Part shown: piece by piece, positions 40,737 through 50,126 of the stretch
Numbering within the stretch: the stretch's first letter is position 1
How the letters are laid out: each line of letters starts with the position of its first letter
NCBI GenBank assembly: GCA_002347405.1
Contig: DDXB01000055.1
Span: 1-53,586, forward strand
Length of the DNA: 53,586 bases
Direction of reading: 5' to 3'
Source: Rhodocyclaceae bacterium UBA2271
Lineage (GTDB): Bacteria > Pseudomonadota > Gammaproteobacteria > Burkholderiales > Rhodocyclaceae
Position numbers and translations under genes: made by a program
The notes under the pieces: generated by a model
What the model was told of the DNA's origin: nothing
Database searches by the model: none
What the model saw: only the letters and a program-made list of their open reading frames with translations

Positions 40737-41651
40737 AGCCTGACCGATTTGGCGCTGTATCCATTGCGGCATCGATGTTTTACGGAGCAGGCCATCCCAA
40801 TACCCTGACAGAGTGGCGGCTACTTTTTTTGTTTTGCTTTCTTCAAATAACAATATCAAGAAAGTGTTCTTGATGGCTTTGACACCGTAACGCAGCAATT
40901 TTTTATATGCACGCTGATCCCACGCAAGCAGCATTGGGTTGCGTGTCATGAAGTAGCAGCGTAGCGCTGCGTGATGAGAGCGCCAGATATTCAAGCCGAA
41001 GCAACGATGGCAGCGATAACTTCCGACACTATGAGAAAGCAGTGGGATGGCAGATTTCAGAACATACCATCCATTGGCTTTCGCTCGGTAACAGTATTCA
41101 TGGTCGATCGTGTCGATGAAAAAATCTTCCCTGAATGGGCCGATGCTGTCGAATGCTGCAAGCGAGAGCAGCATGCCAGAGGTGATTACCCGTTTCTTTT
41201 CTGCCCAGCCTGAATTATTGGGAGTGCCCTCTAAAACCTGATCCGCCGCTTGTCGATTTCGATCGATGAACGAGGAGCCGATAATGGCCACTTTTTTTGG
41301 ATATGGGTGGGTGTTGAGTATGTTGCTGAAGGTTCCTGCCATGTTGCCAATGGGTAGGGAATCTTGGTCAAAGAGAACTACCCAGGAGTAACCGCGCTCT
41401 TTCGCCTGGGCGATACCATGATTTAAGGCCATCCCGAGCCCGGTGTTCCTGCCCATCTTGACCAGGGTAACCTGTGCGCTGCTGTCCTTTAGTAGTGGCT
41501 CTATGGCCTGACCATGGCGCCCGTTGTCGACGATGATGACCTCATTGCATTGCGCGCATATACCTGAAAGGTATTCGGCAAACCTTGCATCAGGATGGTA
41601 GGTGACTACGATTGCACAAAGCTCTCGCCGGTCAGGCAAAGCGAAGGTCAC
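40713..41651 (-). CDS. Glycosyltransferase family 2 (rhamnosyltransferase-like)
   Basis: The 312-residue GT-A enzyme starts near AIVVTYHPDARFAEYLSGI, with EVIIVDNGRHG, RNTGLGMALNHGIAQA, VLFDQDSLP (metal-binding DxD-like DQD) and FIDTIDHEYCYRA. This arrangement is typical of rhamnosyltransferases of O-antigen loci. I prefer the GTG at 41651, because it overlaps the preceding methyltransferase stop as GTGA like other pairs here; a GTG at 41672 is possible. No membrane segment is evident except a weak hydrophobic patch near the C-terminus. The sugar is inferred only from the family. Confidence 0.85.
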   Translation of the reverse strand: MTFALPDRRELCAIVVTYHPDARFAEYLSGICAQCNEVIIVDNGRHGQAIEPLLKDSSAQVTLVKMGRNTGLGMALNHGIAQAKERGYSWVVLFDQDSLPIGNMAGTFSNILNTHPYPKKVAIIGSSFIDRNRQAADQVLEGTPNNSGWAEKKRVITSGMLLSLAAFDSIGPFREDFFIDTIDHEYCYRAKANGWYVLKSAIPLLSHSVGSYRCHRCFGLNIWRSHHAALRCYFMTRNPMLLAWDQRAYKKLLRYGVKAIKNTFLILLFEESKTKKVAATLSGYWDGLLRKTSMPQWIQRQIGQASVESPEA

Positions 41652-42691
41652 TTGACAGCTCGAAGCGTGCACTCCTCGCCACTGCCAGGCATCAGCGAGT
41701 TTGAAGTAGTTGTCCAGAGCTGGAAATAAACTCCGGCCAAGTTTCTTCTTTCTTTTGCCATCTGCTCCTCGGTAGCCTTCATGTCTCCCAAGGCGCAGAT
41801 CTTCAGGCTGGAAGCCGCCACGTAGTCAGAATTTACGCTGGTTGTCCATGTTTCGTGATCGATGAATCCGGATAGCTGTGCCAAATGGGAAAGCGCTTGT
41901 GGTGTGAAAATGTGTAGATGTCTTGGGGGATCAAGGCTATACCAATTCGATCCAAATATCCTGTGCTCCTGGCTTGCCGCATTGGGGGTGGTAACAATCA
42001 ACTGGCCGCCGGGCTTGAGCAGCCTTCTGGCTTCTTTAAGCAATTCCTCCGGGGTATGCACATGTTCGATGACATGATTCATCACTACCGCATCGAAAGA
42101 ATTTTCCTGCAAGGCAAGTGAGTGCAGATCACCCAAATGCACCTCGAAGGGATATTTCGCCTTTGCTGCAGCCCAAGCCTTTTCGTCTACTTCCTGGCCC
42201 TCGACTTGCCAACCAAGCGCGGCAAGTCGAGAAAGACGCTTGCCGCTACCGCACCCGATTTCCAACAACCTGCCAGCAGGTGCGCTCTGCAAATACATCA
42301 GGTAATGATCCCTGGTTTCCTTGCTATTCCCGAGAATCAACTTCAGGAGACGCTTGTAAAGTCGCAACAGTCGAATGCTCAACCCCTTTTTGGTTCTTTT
42401 GGGGTTATTTCGGGTCTTGTCCGAATGAGTGTAGTAATTGGCGTATGCCTTGTGTATCTCTTCGGGAAGCGGCATGGGGTCTAACCATACGAGACCGCAT
42501 TCTGGGTTCATGCATTTTCTTGAGCTCCAAGTTCCCGGAACTTCAAAGAGTCGGTCTTTCAAGTTGACATGAAGAAGTCCTCCTTCAGATCCACACAAAA
42601 GGCATATTGGGCACTCAATCGCCTGCATCCGTCCCCGGTCAATATTTGTCGCCGTGTTGGTCAGTGACGGTAGGTCGTTTCCTGTATTCAT
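41648..42691 (-). CDS. Class I SAM methyltransferase with zinc-ribbon-like N-terminus
   Basis: The 347-residue protein carries paired cysteines near the start (CPICLLCGSEG; RKCMNPECGLVWLDPMPLPEE). The methyltransferase core is RLLEIGCGSGKRLSRLAALGW, FDAVVMNHVIEHVHTPEELL and LKPGGQLIVTTPNAAS, then IFGSNWYSLDPPRHLHIFTP. It is parallel in design to the gene at 39777 and may be a distant paralogue. The ATG at 42691 has GAGGGG upstream at good spacing, which decides it over an ATG at 42739. It overlaps the GT2 gene downstream by 4 bases. Confidence 0.87.
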   Translation of the reverse strand: MNTGNDLPSLTNTATNIDRGRMQAIECPICLLCGSEGGLLHVNLKDRLFEVPGTWSSRKCMNPECGLVWLDPMPLPEEIHKAYANYYTHSDKTRNNPKRTKKGLSIRLLRLYKRLLKLILGNSKETRDHYLMYLQSAPAGRLLEIGCGSGKRLSRLAALGWQVEGQEVDEKAWAAAKAKYPFEVHLGDLHSLALQENSFDAVVMNHVIEHVHTPEELLKEARRLLKPGGQLIVTTPNAASQEHRIFGSNWYSLDPPRHLHIFTPQALSHLAQLSGFIDHETWTTSVNSDYVAASSLKICALGDMKATEEQMAKERRNLAGVYFQLWTTTSNSLMPGSGEECTLRAVK

Positions 42692-42713
42692 GAAGTTCGC
42701 ACCCCTCAGTTTT

Positions 42714-43316
42714 TCACTTGGTAAGCACAGAATCGGCACGCAACCATGATTGGTCCTCCGGATCCCGGTAAAGATGTTGGAAGTTTCTGCTGCATTTTCG
42801 AGGACTTAAAGGTTGTCCACCAATCTTCATGTCTGCTATGTCGATGAGACCAAACTCATGCTGCGGGGTCAGAACGATGTTTCCCAGATGCAGGGAGCGA
42901 AAATAGACCCCCGCGTCATGCAGATGATCTACAAAGGAAAACAGTTGATCGCGCAGCTGATTGGGTGCCTTGCCCTGTTTTATCAGCTGGCGGAGCGTTT
43001 GCCCCGCAAGTGGCCAGTAATGCACCGCATCTCTTGCGATGTCGGGAATCCGATAGACCGCTATTACCTCGGGACAGGCAATGCCGCGCTGCTTCAGCGC
43101 TATGGCATTGTCGGCGAAACGCTCTGCATAGGGATACCATGCCGCCGATGATATAAGGCGTTTGCGCCGAAACAGCTTGAGATAGCTGCCATTTGCCAGT
43201 TGCAACACCTTGTCGCCATGCCCGTCACGCTCGATGACGGTGGCGCCAATGCGCAAGGCGAGGTAGGCGTCGTGTGAAAGTGTCTGCAATTGGAAATCCA
43301 TCAGTGTTGGAGGCAT
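42714..43316 (-). CDS. LPS-kinase/InaA-type protein kinase-fold protein
   Basis: The 200-residue small kinase-fold protein has a Gly-poor N-lobe with GSYLKLFRRKRL (the Lys would be ATP-contacting). The catalytic loop region reads FRSLHLGNIVL, where the usual HxD is weak, and the metal-binding segment is LIDIADMK. These features match the toluene-tolerance/InaA group, which includes LPS core phosphorylating enzymes. It is divergent from msbA, with a 66-bp shared promoter region. Without the standard HRD Asp, activity is uncertain. It is one of several kinase-like genes in the core locus. Confidence 0.78.
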   Translation of the reverse strand: MPPTLMDFQLQTLSHDAYLALRIGATVIERDGHGDKVLQLANGSYLKLFRRKRLISSAAWYPYAERFADNAIALKQRGIACPEVIAVYRIPDIARDAVHYWPLAGQTLRQLIKQGKAPNQLRDQLFSFVDHLHDAGVYFRSLHLGNIVLTPQHEFGLIDIADMKIGGQPLSPRKCSRNFQHLYRDPEDQSWLRADSVLTK

Positions 43317-43382
43317 TCTAGCGTGCTCTGAAATTCACGCCCATGCTAGTATTGCCCACCGATCCTGCGGTGCGGTCTGCAC

Positions 43383-45194
43383 ATGCCATCTTCCGATTCG
43401 CACGCCACTTCCAGCCTGTCCATTTATTTTCGCCTGCTGGGCTATGTCAAGCCTTACGCAGGGCTGTTTGCGATAAGCATTCTGGGCTACGTGATTTTTG
43501 CCTCGTCCCAGCCGATGCTGGCGGCCGTGCTCAAGTATTTCGTCGATGGACTTATCGATCCGCAGCATGCGGTACTTGCCGGTTTGCCTCTGCTGGGTGG
43601 CCTGCAGCTGATGCATGCCGTGCCGGCAATGATCGTGTTCATCGCCGTGTGGCAAGGTACGGGATCCTTTCTGGGCAACTATTTTCTGGCCAGGGTGTCC
43701 ATGGGGGTCGTTCATGACCTGCGCGTGGCCCTGTTCAACAGCTTGCTGGCCCTGCCCAACAGCTATTTCGACGCGCGCAACTCCGGACACCTGATTTCAC
43801 GCATCACTTTCAACGTGACGATGGTAACCGGCGCGGCCACCGATGCGATCAAGGTGGTCATTCGTGAAGGCCTGACGGTGATCTTCCTGTTTGCCTATCT
43901 GCTTTGGACGAACTGGAAACTTACCCTGGTGATGGTGGCGATCCTGCCGGTGATTGCGCTGCTGGTGGTGATTGCCAGCCGCAAGTTTCGCCGCCAGGCG
44001 AAGAAAATCCAGGCGGCGATGGGCGATGTGACCCATGTGGCGGCCGAGACCATCCATGGTTATCGCGTGGTCCGTAGTTTTGGCGGCGAGGCGTACGAGC
44101 GGCAGCGTTTTTTCAAGGCGAGCCTGAACAACACGGCCAAGCAACTGCGCATGATCCGCACCGGTGCGATTTATACGCCGTTATTGCAATGGCTGGTCTA
44201 TAGCGCGATGGCGGTATTGTTTTTCCTCGTGCTTTTGCTGCGCGGCGAGGCGTCGCCCGGCGACATGGTGGCTTACATCACGGCGGCGGGATTGCTGCCC
44301 AAGCCGATCCGCCAGTTGTCGGAGGTCAGTTCGACAATACAGAAGGGTGTCGCTGCAGCGGACAGCATTTTCCAGCAACTGGACGAACCGCCGGAAATCG
44401 ATTCCGGCACCGTGGAAAAAGAGCGTGTCACCGGGCGCGTCGAGGTGCGCGATCTGTCGTTCAGCTATGCGGGCAGCGACAAACGGGTGCTTGATGCCGT
44501 AAGTTTCACAATTGAACCCGGACAGATGGTTGCCCTGGTGGGCCGCTCCGGCAGCGGCAAGACGACACTCGCCAACCTGATCCCGCGTTACTACCATCAC
44601 GCTGCCGGGCAGATTCTCGTCGATGGTGTTGATGTCGAGCACTACTCTTTGCGCAACCTGCGCCGCCACATTTCCGTGGTGACCCAGCAGGTGACGCTGT
44701 TCAACGACACGGTGGCAAACAATATTGCCTATGGGGATTTGGCCGATGCCCCGCGTGCCGATATTGAACGCGCGGCGGAAGCCGCCTTTGCGAGGGAATT
44801 CATCGAACAGCTGCCGCAGGGCTTCGATACCCCCGTTGGCGAAAACGGCGTGCTGCTTTCCGGTGGTCAGCGCCAGCGACTCGCCATAGCGCGCGCCATC
44901 CTGAAAAATGCGCCGATCCTGATCCTTGACGAGGCGACCTCGGCGCTCGATACCGAGTCGGAGCGCCATATCCAGGCCGCGCTGGAACGGCTCATGCGGG
45001 ACCGCTCGACGCTGGTGATCGCCCATCGGCTGTCGACGATCGAGCGGGCCGATGTGATTATGGTGATGGAGCAGGGACGTATCGTCGAGCAGGGCAGCCA
45101 TGCCGAACTGCTTGCCATTGATGGCCACTATGCCCGTTTGCATGCAATGCAGTTTCAGGAGACGAAGGAAGCGGAATCCGCCTCACAGGTCTGA
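43383..45194 (+). CDS. msbA: Lipid A export ABC transporter MsbA
   Basis: This 603-residue half-transporter (six membrane helices plus an ATPase domain) flips lipid A-core across the inner membrane. The ATPase has Walker A GRSGSGKT near residue 387, the Q-loop VTQQVTLFNDTVANNIAYG, signature LSGGQRQRLAIARAIL near 492 and Walker B ILILDEATSALD near 512, with AHRLSTIERAD. The N-terminal half starts LSIYFRLLGYVKPYAGLFAI. The stop lies 2 bases from the end of the convergent kinase operon. Its place beside LPS core genes agrees with the assignment. Confidence 0.93.
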   Translation: MPSSDSHATSSLSIYFRLLGYVKPYAGLFAISILGYVIFASSQPMLAAVLKYFVDGLIDPQHAVLAGLPLLGGLQLMHAVPAMIVFIAVWQGTGSFLGNYFLARVSMGVVHDLRVALFNSLLALPNSYFDARNSGHLISRITFNVTMVTGAATDAIKVVIREGLTVIFLFAYLLWTNWKLTLVMVAILPVIALLVVIASRKFRRQAKKIQAAMGDVTHVAAETIHGYRVVRSFGGEAYERQRFFKASLNNTAKQLRMIRTGAIYTPLLQWLVYSAMAVLFFLVLLLRGEASPGDMVAYITAAGLLPKPIRQLSEVSSTIQKGVAAADSIFQQLDEPPEIDSGTVEKERVTGRVEVRDLSFSYAGSDKRVLDAVSFTIEPGQMVALVGRSGSGKTTLANLIPRYYHHAAGQILVDGVDVEHYSLRNLRRHISVVTQQVTLFNDTVANNIAYGDLADAPRADIERAAEAAFAREFIEQLPQGFDTPVGENGVLLSGGQRQRLAIARAILKNAPILILDEATSALDTESERHIQAALERLMRDRSTLVIAHRLSTIERADVIMVMEQGRIVEQGSHAELLAIDGHYARLHAMQFQETKEAESASQV

Positions 45195-45196
45195 CG

Positions 45197-46618
45197 CTAT
45201 CCGGGGGGCAATACCGCATCCAGGCTCCGCCTGAGAGCGCTGTCTTCCGGCCAGTTGCGGAGTAAGCGTTTTCGATCCTTCCGCCAGGACCGCATGAAGG
45301 CGGCGCTATCGTGATGTTGGCACATTGCGTCCAGATCGATCAGGCTCAAACGGTTGCCACACCATAGCAGGTTGGTGGCCTTGAGGTCGCCGTGAGTGAT
45401 CCGCGCCTTGGCAAGCTGATGAAATAGCGCGCCAATGGTGGAAATATCCGGGTTGGGCCGTTCCGCAGGAGCGATAGTTGAAAAGCGAGCGGCGAGGCTG
45501 TCACCGTTGCAGTGTTCGACGATCAGCCAGGCGGTGCCGCGCAGGCGTTGCAATGGGCCGTAGCGATTTTCGATCATTGCCAACGGGCGCGGCGTCGCGA
45601 TGCCGAGAAACTCCAGGCGGTGCCCCGCCACCCACGAGTGCCAGGCGCGGCTTGGCCGCCAGCAACGGGACAGGGCATGGCCAGGCCCCTTGATGTTGTA
45701 GCGCTTGATGACCAGTTTTCTGCCGCCATGCTCGATCATGGCGAGGGTGGCCGTTCTGCCTTGTTTGAGGGACGTGCCTGCATCAAGCCAGCGGTCCGGG
45801 TCAGCAAGGATCGGAGCGAGGAAATCCGCTTCGGTGCGGATCATTGCCACAAAGCGGTTCCGCTGTTGCTCCACCTTGAAGAGGCTGCAATCACGCAGGC
45901 ATTTTTTCAGGTAATCCTTGAGCCGGTGTTGGCGTGTCCGCGCAATCGCTGAATCGAGCGGCGACAAATCCAGGGGCAGATCAGGGTTGCCGGAGCGGTA
46001 TGCGGCGAGCAGGGTTTCCCGACATGTGGCCTCGCCGGACGGCGGCAGCTGCGCCAGCAATAGCGCAAGGTTGTCCAGCAAGTCTGCCACGGAGCGGCTG
46101 ACGCGCACCGCATCGCCATCGATAATGTAGATCGCGCCGTCCTTGAGCAGAAAGTTCCCGAGATGGGCGTCATCATGAACGAGACCTTGCGCATGCATCA
46201 AGCCAAGGGTTTTGAACGCTAAACCAAGTTGGGCGAGATGAAGGTCATCCAGCGTTTCGGGCAACGGCAGCAGATCCCGTGATCCGTCAATGAATTCGGT
46301 CAGTACATAGTGCCCGCGCGATTGCAGCCGGCCAGCCGCGAGCAGGCGCGGGGTCGGCAAATTGCACTGCGTCAGCATGCCGATACCGCGACATTCCCGC
46401 TGCCAGTGGCGTGCGCTGTCGCGTGGGGTGATGAACAGTTTCATCACGACAGTCAGACCGTCGAGCTCGCCGATGGCGGTGATGCGTTTGCCGGGCAGGA
46501 CGCGCAGCAGTTGACGCAGCAGGAGCGTCTTACCGTCATCGAGTTCAATGCGTGCTGGTGCGTTGGGGCTGCGGCCGGCCTCGCACAAGGTCGCGGCAGT
46601 TTCCAGCGGCAGGCTCAT
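45197..46618 (-). CDS. Tandem LPS-kinase-fold protein (two kinase domains)
   Basis: The 473-residue protein has two successive kinase-like domains. The first has GLTVVMKLFITPRDSARHWQRE, the catalytic loop LVHDDAHLGNFLL and YIIDGDAV. The second has RKLVIKRYNIKGPGHALSR, the loop ITHGDLKATNLLW and LSLIDLDAM. The catalytic Asp is present in both (HDD, HGD). The length and position at the end of a waaG-waaP-kinase operon match the PA5006-type gene of Pseudomonas aeruginosa, a comparison from memory. The ATG at 46618 overlaps the previous stop (ATGA). It probably phosphorylates LPS core heptoses or assists that step. Confidence 0.82.
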   Translation of the reverse strand: MSLPLETAATLCEAGRSPNAPARIELDDGKTLLLRQLLRVLPGKRITAIGELDGLTVVMKLFITPRDSARHWQRECRGIGMLTQCNLPTPRLLAAGRLQSRGHYVLTEFIDGSRDLLPLPETLDDLHLAQLGLAFKTLGLMHAQGLVHDDAHLGNFLLKDGAIYIIDGDAVRVSRSVADLLDNLALLLAQLPPSGEATCRETLLAAYRSGNPDLPLDLSPLDSAIARTRQHRLKDYLKKCLRDCSLFKVEQQRNRFVAMIRTEADFLAPILADPDRWLDAGTSLKQGRTATLAMIEHGGRKLVIKRYNIKGPGHALSRCWRPSRAWHSWVAGHRLEFLGIATPRPLAMIENRYGPLQRLRGTAWLIVEHCNGDSLAARFSTIAPAERPNPDISTIGALFHQLAKARITHGDLKATNLLWCGNRLSLIDLDAMCQHHDSAAFMRSWRKDRKRLLRNWPEDSALRRSLDAVLPPG

Positions 46619-47361
46619 TCCCGCCCCTTGAAAAAACCGATGATCTTCCGAATGCGCTGCTTGTCGGTGTCGTCGAGCCGGCGCTTTTGTGCATAGTCGA
46701 GGTAGAAGCGCAGTCTGCGGGTGCGGGTGAGGTGATATTTCGCCAGTTTGTCCAGGCAAGCCAAATCCTTGACGATGCGGTATTGCAGGAAAGGATTCCA
46801 CCAGAAGCCGCCGCTCGGGCAGTCAATCAGGTAAAGCGTCGGCACGTCGCCATCATCGACCAGCAGGTTGCGCCATTTCAGGTCGTTGTGCACGAAGCCA
46901 TGGTTGTGCATGGAGCGGGTGATCCCGGCGAGCTGGTGAGAGACGCCGTCCAGCCAGCGCCGACTTTGCAGGCGCGGATCGCCTGAGAGGGCGAGCTGTC
47001 GCAAGTCGGCGGCGTTGGCGATCCCTGCCGTGATGAGTGCACCGCGCACAAAGCGGCCCCAGCGTTGTTCCAGTCCATAGGCAACCAGCGGCGCGGTCGG
47101 GATGCCCCAAGCCGCAAAACGTTGCAGATTCTGCCATTCCGACTTCACGCGCGGGGTGACAAAGCGGCGCCGCAAGGGTTTGCTGCCCAGACCGGCATAA
47201 CGCTTGATGTAGTAGTCATGGTCGCCGACGCGCACGCGGATTACCTTGCTCATCGGGTCGCTGGCCACGACCTCGCCGTCAAGGGCGAACACGGCATCCA
47301 GGTCGGCGAAACATCGAGCGGCTGCTGCGTCAGTATCGGGCAGGATTTGCCAACTGCTCAC
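46615..47361 (-). CDS. LPS core kinase-like protein (WapP/WapQ type)
   Basis: The 248-residue kinase-fold protein shows the N-lobe Lys in HDYYIKRYAGLGSKPLRRRF, the catalytic loop FVHNDLKWRNLLV and LYLIDCPSGGF in place of DFG. It starts at GTG 47361, overlapping the waaP stop as GTGA. The arrangement waaG-waaP-this gene-tandem kinase matches the Pseudomonas core operon. Residues about 129-139 (LQSRRWLDGV) are encoded across core repeat copy 8, in a reading frame different from the other intragenic copies. Confidence 0.82.
   Translation of the reverse strand: MSSWQILPDTDAAAARCFADLDAVFALDGEVVASDPMSKVIRVRVGDHDYYIKRYAGLGSKPLRRRFVTPRVKSEWQNLQRFAAWGIPTAPLVAYGLEQRWGRFVRGALITAGIANAADLRQLALSGDPRLQSRRWLDGVSHQLAGITRSMHNHGFVHNDLKWRNLLVDDGDVPTLYLIDCPSGGFWWNPFLQYRIVKDLACLDKLAKYHLTRTRRLRFYLDYAQKRRLDDTDKQRIRKIIGFFKGRE
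46944..46967 (-). repeat. Core repeat copy 8, within the LPS kinase gene
   Basis: On the minus strand AAAGTCGGCGCTGGC is followed by TGGACGGCG; it is translated as SRRWLDG. Confidence 0.75.
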
Positions 47362-48185
47362 GATTCAGCCCCAGGCGCGTACTTGCGTCGGTAACGTGCC
47401 ATGAGGCGTGCCGCTTCGCTTTCGAGATGGTCCAGCAGTTCTCTTTCCTCTTGCAGGATGGTGCGCAGGGGCCGCGTGAAGTAATTGCGCAGAAAGCGCA
47501 GCCGGTCGCGTTGCGTCAGGCCGATTGCGCTGGCTGAAAAGTACAGTGCGGCGAGATCCTTGTTGCGCCAGCGGCGCGGTGTCTTCCCGCGTACCTGGGC
47601 ACGATGCAGATCAATCAATGACAGACGCAGCGCCGTTGCCGAAGGAGCGGGTTCGAGATGCAGCAAAAAGTGGCAGATGTAGAAGTCGCGGTGATTCACC
47701 CCGCCTTCATGCATGGCCCTGGCGATCTGTGCAACACGCCGGACCAGTGCATGTTTCAGTGCCGTCGGCGGCGGCTGTTGCGGCCAGTCGCGGCAGAAGT
47801 CCTCGAGGCTGATCGTCGGGGCGAGTTCCGCGGTGATGAGAAAGGACTGCCGGCGGGCCGGATTTGCGCCGCGCTCGCCGAATGCCACGGCCTGCATCGT
47901 GTCGATCCCCAGTGCATGCAGACGTTGCAAGGCCCGCCATTCGTTGCCCGCACTCAGGACAGGCAGACGCGCCGACACGAGGTTCTTGAAAATCTCGCGC
48001 CAGCCCACGCCGCGGTGGATTTTGACGAAATAACCGCGACCGGCGATCTCGGTGCGAAAAGTGCGACGGCCTTCCAGTTCGCGGAATATCTGCCCGTGCA
48101 GGGCTTCCGCCGCGATGAACGGATCCTGTCCGGCCCACAGGCTGCGGAGGGGTTCGTCCAGAAAAATCGTGGCATGGTCACTCAT
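47358..48185 (-). CDS. waaP: LPS core heptose(I) kinase WaaP/RfaP
   Basis: The 275-residue WaaP-family sugar kinase phosphorylates O-4 of inner-core heptose I using ATP, which stabilises the outer membrane. The N-lobe has RGYFVKIHRGVGWREIFKNL, followed by NEWRALQRLHALGIDTMQAVAFGERG. The catalytic loop is the family signature GVNHRDFYICHFLL, followed by LSLIDLHRAQVR and RWRNKDLAALYFSA. The ATG overlaps the waaG stop (ATGA). The identification is strong from these motifs and the waaG neighbour. Confidence 0.93.
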   Translation of the reverse strand: MSDHATIFLDEPLRSLWAGQDPFIAAEALHGQIFRELEGRRTFRTEIAGRGYFVKIHRGVGWREIFKNLVSARLPVLSAGNEWRALQRLHALGIDTMQAVAFGERGANPARRQSFLITAELAPTISLEDFCRDWPQQPPPTALKHALVRRVAQIARAMHEGGVNHRDFYICHFLLHLEPAPSATALRLSLIDLHRAQVRGKTPRRWRNKDLAALYFSASAIGLTQRDRLRFLRNYFTRPLRTILQEERELLDHLESEAARLMARYRRKYAPGAES

Positions 48186-49303
48186 GACGCAGCCCGCAAT
48201 ATGACATCGGCCGCCCGCTCGGGCAGGCTGTACAAGTCCGCCTGATCAGCGAATGCCAGCCCGTTGGCGCTCCATTGACGCCTGGCGATGTCGTTCGACA
48301 GCATTTCAGCCAGCATCCGGTTGAGTGTTTCTTGCGCGAAGGGCAGCGGTACGACGCGGCCGGCGTTGGCCTCCTCGATGTAATGCGCATAGCCGCAGAC
48401 GGCTGAAGTAAGCACCGGCAAACCGGCAACCACAGCCTCCAGCAACACCGTGCCCGTATTCTCGTTGTAGGCCGGATGGATCAGCAGGTCGGCGCCCAGC
48501 AGAAAGCGCGGAATATCGTCACGGCCTTTAAGGATGCTTACTTGCTTCTGCAGGCCAAGCGTCACGATCTGTTTTTCGAAGGGGCGCGGCTCGTCCTGGC
48601 CGATGACGATAAGCCGTGTGCGGACTTGCAGTTCACCGGGAAGGCTGGCCAGCGCCTGCAGGCTGCGATCCAGCCCCTTGGTCTTGAAGCCGGAGCCGAT
48701 CTGCACCAGTAACAGGTCGTCCTCGGCCAATGCGAATTCGTGGCGAAAGGGGTCGCGGATTTCTGTGGCATTGGCCGGTGCGCGCCGGTCCAGGTCGATC
48801 CCGGGCGGCAACAGATGGAAACGCTCCGCGGGCGTTCCATAGTGGCGCATGAACAGCGGCTGTTGCAATGCAGAAATCAGCAGAATTTCAGTGTTGCTGC
48901 CAGTGCCGAATACTGCCCGTTCGAAGGCGGCAAAATGTCGGTATCGGGCGGTAAGGCGATAGAGCGGATTGCGCAGGGTACGTGCCTTATCCTCGAAACA
49001 GGGGTCTGCGGAGTAATACACGTCCAGCCCCGGCATCTTGTTGAATCCGATGACCCGGTCGACCGGTCGTGCGGCCAGGTCAGACTGGACCCAGCCAGAA
49101 AACTTTTCATAGCGGCGATGATTGGTCAGCGCCTTCACCGGCACCAGGATGATTTCAAAACCGGCGGGTATGTCACCCTGCCACTGCAAAGTGTAAACGC
49201 GTATGTCATGTCCGCGTTTCTGGCAGGCAAGCGCAATCCGCAGGAAGTCGCGCTGCAGCCCGCCGAAGGGGAAGTATTTGAAGAGAGTAAAAGCTAATTG
49301 CAA
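48182..49303 (-). CDS. waaG: LPS core glucosyltransferase WaaG/RfaG
   Basis: The 373-residue GT4 enzyme adds the first outer-core hexose, normally glucose from UDP-glucose, to heptose II at the inner face of the membrane. It opens with FTLFKYFPFGGLQRDFLRIALACQKRGH, has RVIGFNKMPGLDVYYSADPCFEDKA and LLPPGIDLDRRAP. The donor site contains VQIGSGFKTKGLDRSLQALASLP and HPAYNENTGTVLLEAVVAGLPVLTSAVCGYA. The start is TTG 49303, since no ATG or GTG gives the normal N-terminus. It lies 4 bases after the upstream kinase stop. Confidence 0.92.
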   Translation of the reverse strand: MQLAFTLFKYFPFGGLQRDFLRIALACQKRGHDIRVYTLQWQGDIPAGFEIILVPVKALTNHRRYEKFSGWVQSDLAARPVDRVIGFNKMPGLDVYYSADPCFEDKARTLRNPLYRLTARYRHFAAFERAVFGTGSNTEILLISALQQPLFMRHYGTPAERFHLLPPGIDLDRRAPANATEIRDPFRHEFALAEDDLLLVQIGSGFKTKGLDRSLQALASLPGELQVRTRLIVIGQDEPRPFEKQIVTLGLQKQVSILKGRDDIPRFLLGADLLIHPAYNENTGTVLLEAVVAGLPVLTSAVCGYAHYIEEANAGRVVPLPFAQETLNRMLAEMLSNDIARRQWSANGLAFADQADLYSLPERAADVILRAAS

Positions 49304-49307
49304 TCCA

Positions 49308-50126
49308 TCAACCTTTTCTGGTTGCCAGATATCGGGTCAGGGGTTGAATCCGGTTTTTCTTCAACAAACGCGACTCGATATCGCGCCACAGCCATTTTGC
49401 GTAAGGCGTCAGGCGGGTTATCCCTAAATACATCTTGAAGAAACGCAAGCGGTCGCTGCGACGCCACTGGAGCGAGCCACGCGCCAGCGAGTATAGGTCG
49501 CGCCGGGAACAATAAAACCTGAAGGGCCGCCAGCGCGATAACTCCAAGTCGATTACACGCGCCTCAACACTGCCATCCGGGTTCGTTCGTACGAAGATGT
49601 GTTTTGGGAAGAAACAATTGTGCTGGATGCCGCGCTGGTGAATCTTTCTCAGGAGTTCGGCGACAGCTGCCATGTAGCGAAGTCGAATCAGGGGTTCCGG
49701 CGCCCCGTTGGTGAGCCACTGCTGCACCAACTCTTCCATCGATTGGAAACCGGCCAGTTCCTCGGTGGCAAGAATGGCACGATGCCCCTGAGCTTTACTC
49801 CGCATCGCAAAATATACGGGTTCAAGTGCCGGGATCCCGTGTTCCCGGTAATCCATGATCTTGTTGAATTCCCGCAGAAAGGTGGGAATTCCTCTGATCG
49901 GATGGCGCCAGGAAAAGGTACCGTGGTTTTCCTGACGCTTGAGAAAGATGGTCGCTTTCCCGCCTTCCGGCAGGCTTAATTCGTGACGGGCAACACCGCT
50001 CCAGCCACCGCGTCGTCGATTGGGTTCCTCGAACCACTCGGTATCAAGTCGCCACAAGTCTTCAAAATCCAGCAACCCGTTATAGGCGAGGATATTTCGC
50101 CATTTTTCGTTGGTGAAATCTCTCAT
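49308..50126 (-). CDS. LPS kinase-like protein at the head of the core operon
   Basis: The 272-residue protein resembles the InaA/WaaP-type kinase fold. The N-lobe has GKATIFLKRQENHGTFSWRHP, FLREFNKIMDYREHGIPALEPVYFA and AILATEELAGFQSMEEL. The catalytic-loop region is GIQHNCFFPKHIFV, with Asn-Cys where an Asp is expected, and ARVIDLELSRW follows. The loss of the standard Asp makes catalysis uncertain, though many WaaP relatives deviate. It is the first gene of the five-gene minus-strand core operon; the promoter probably lies in the 285-bp gap upstream. Confidence 0.78.
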   Translation of the reverse strand: MRDFTNEKWRNILAYNGLLDFEDLWRLDTEWFEEPNRRRGGWSGVARHELSLPEGGKATIFLKRQENHGTFSWRHPIRGIPTFLREFNKIMDYREHGIPALEPVYFAMRSKAQGHRAILATEELAGFQSMEELVQQWLTNGAPEPLIRLRYMAAVAELLRKIHQRGIQHNCFFPKHIFVRTNPDGSVEARVIDLELSRWRPFRFYCSRRDLYSLARGSLQWRRSDRLRFFKMYLGITRLTPYAKWLWRDIESRLLKKNRIQPLTRYLATRKG

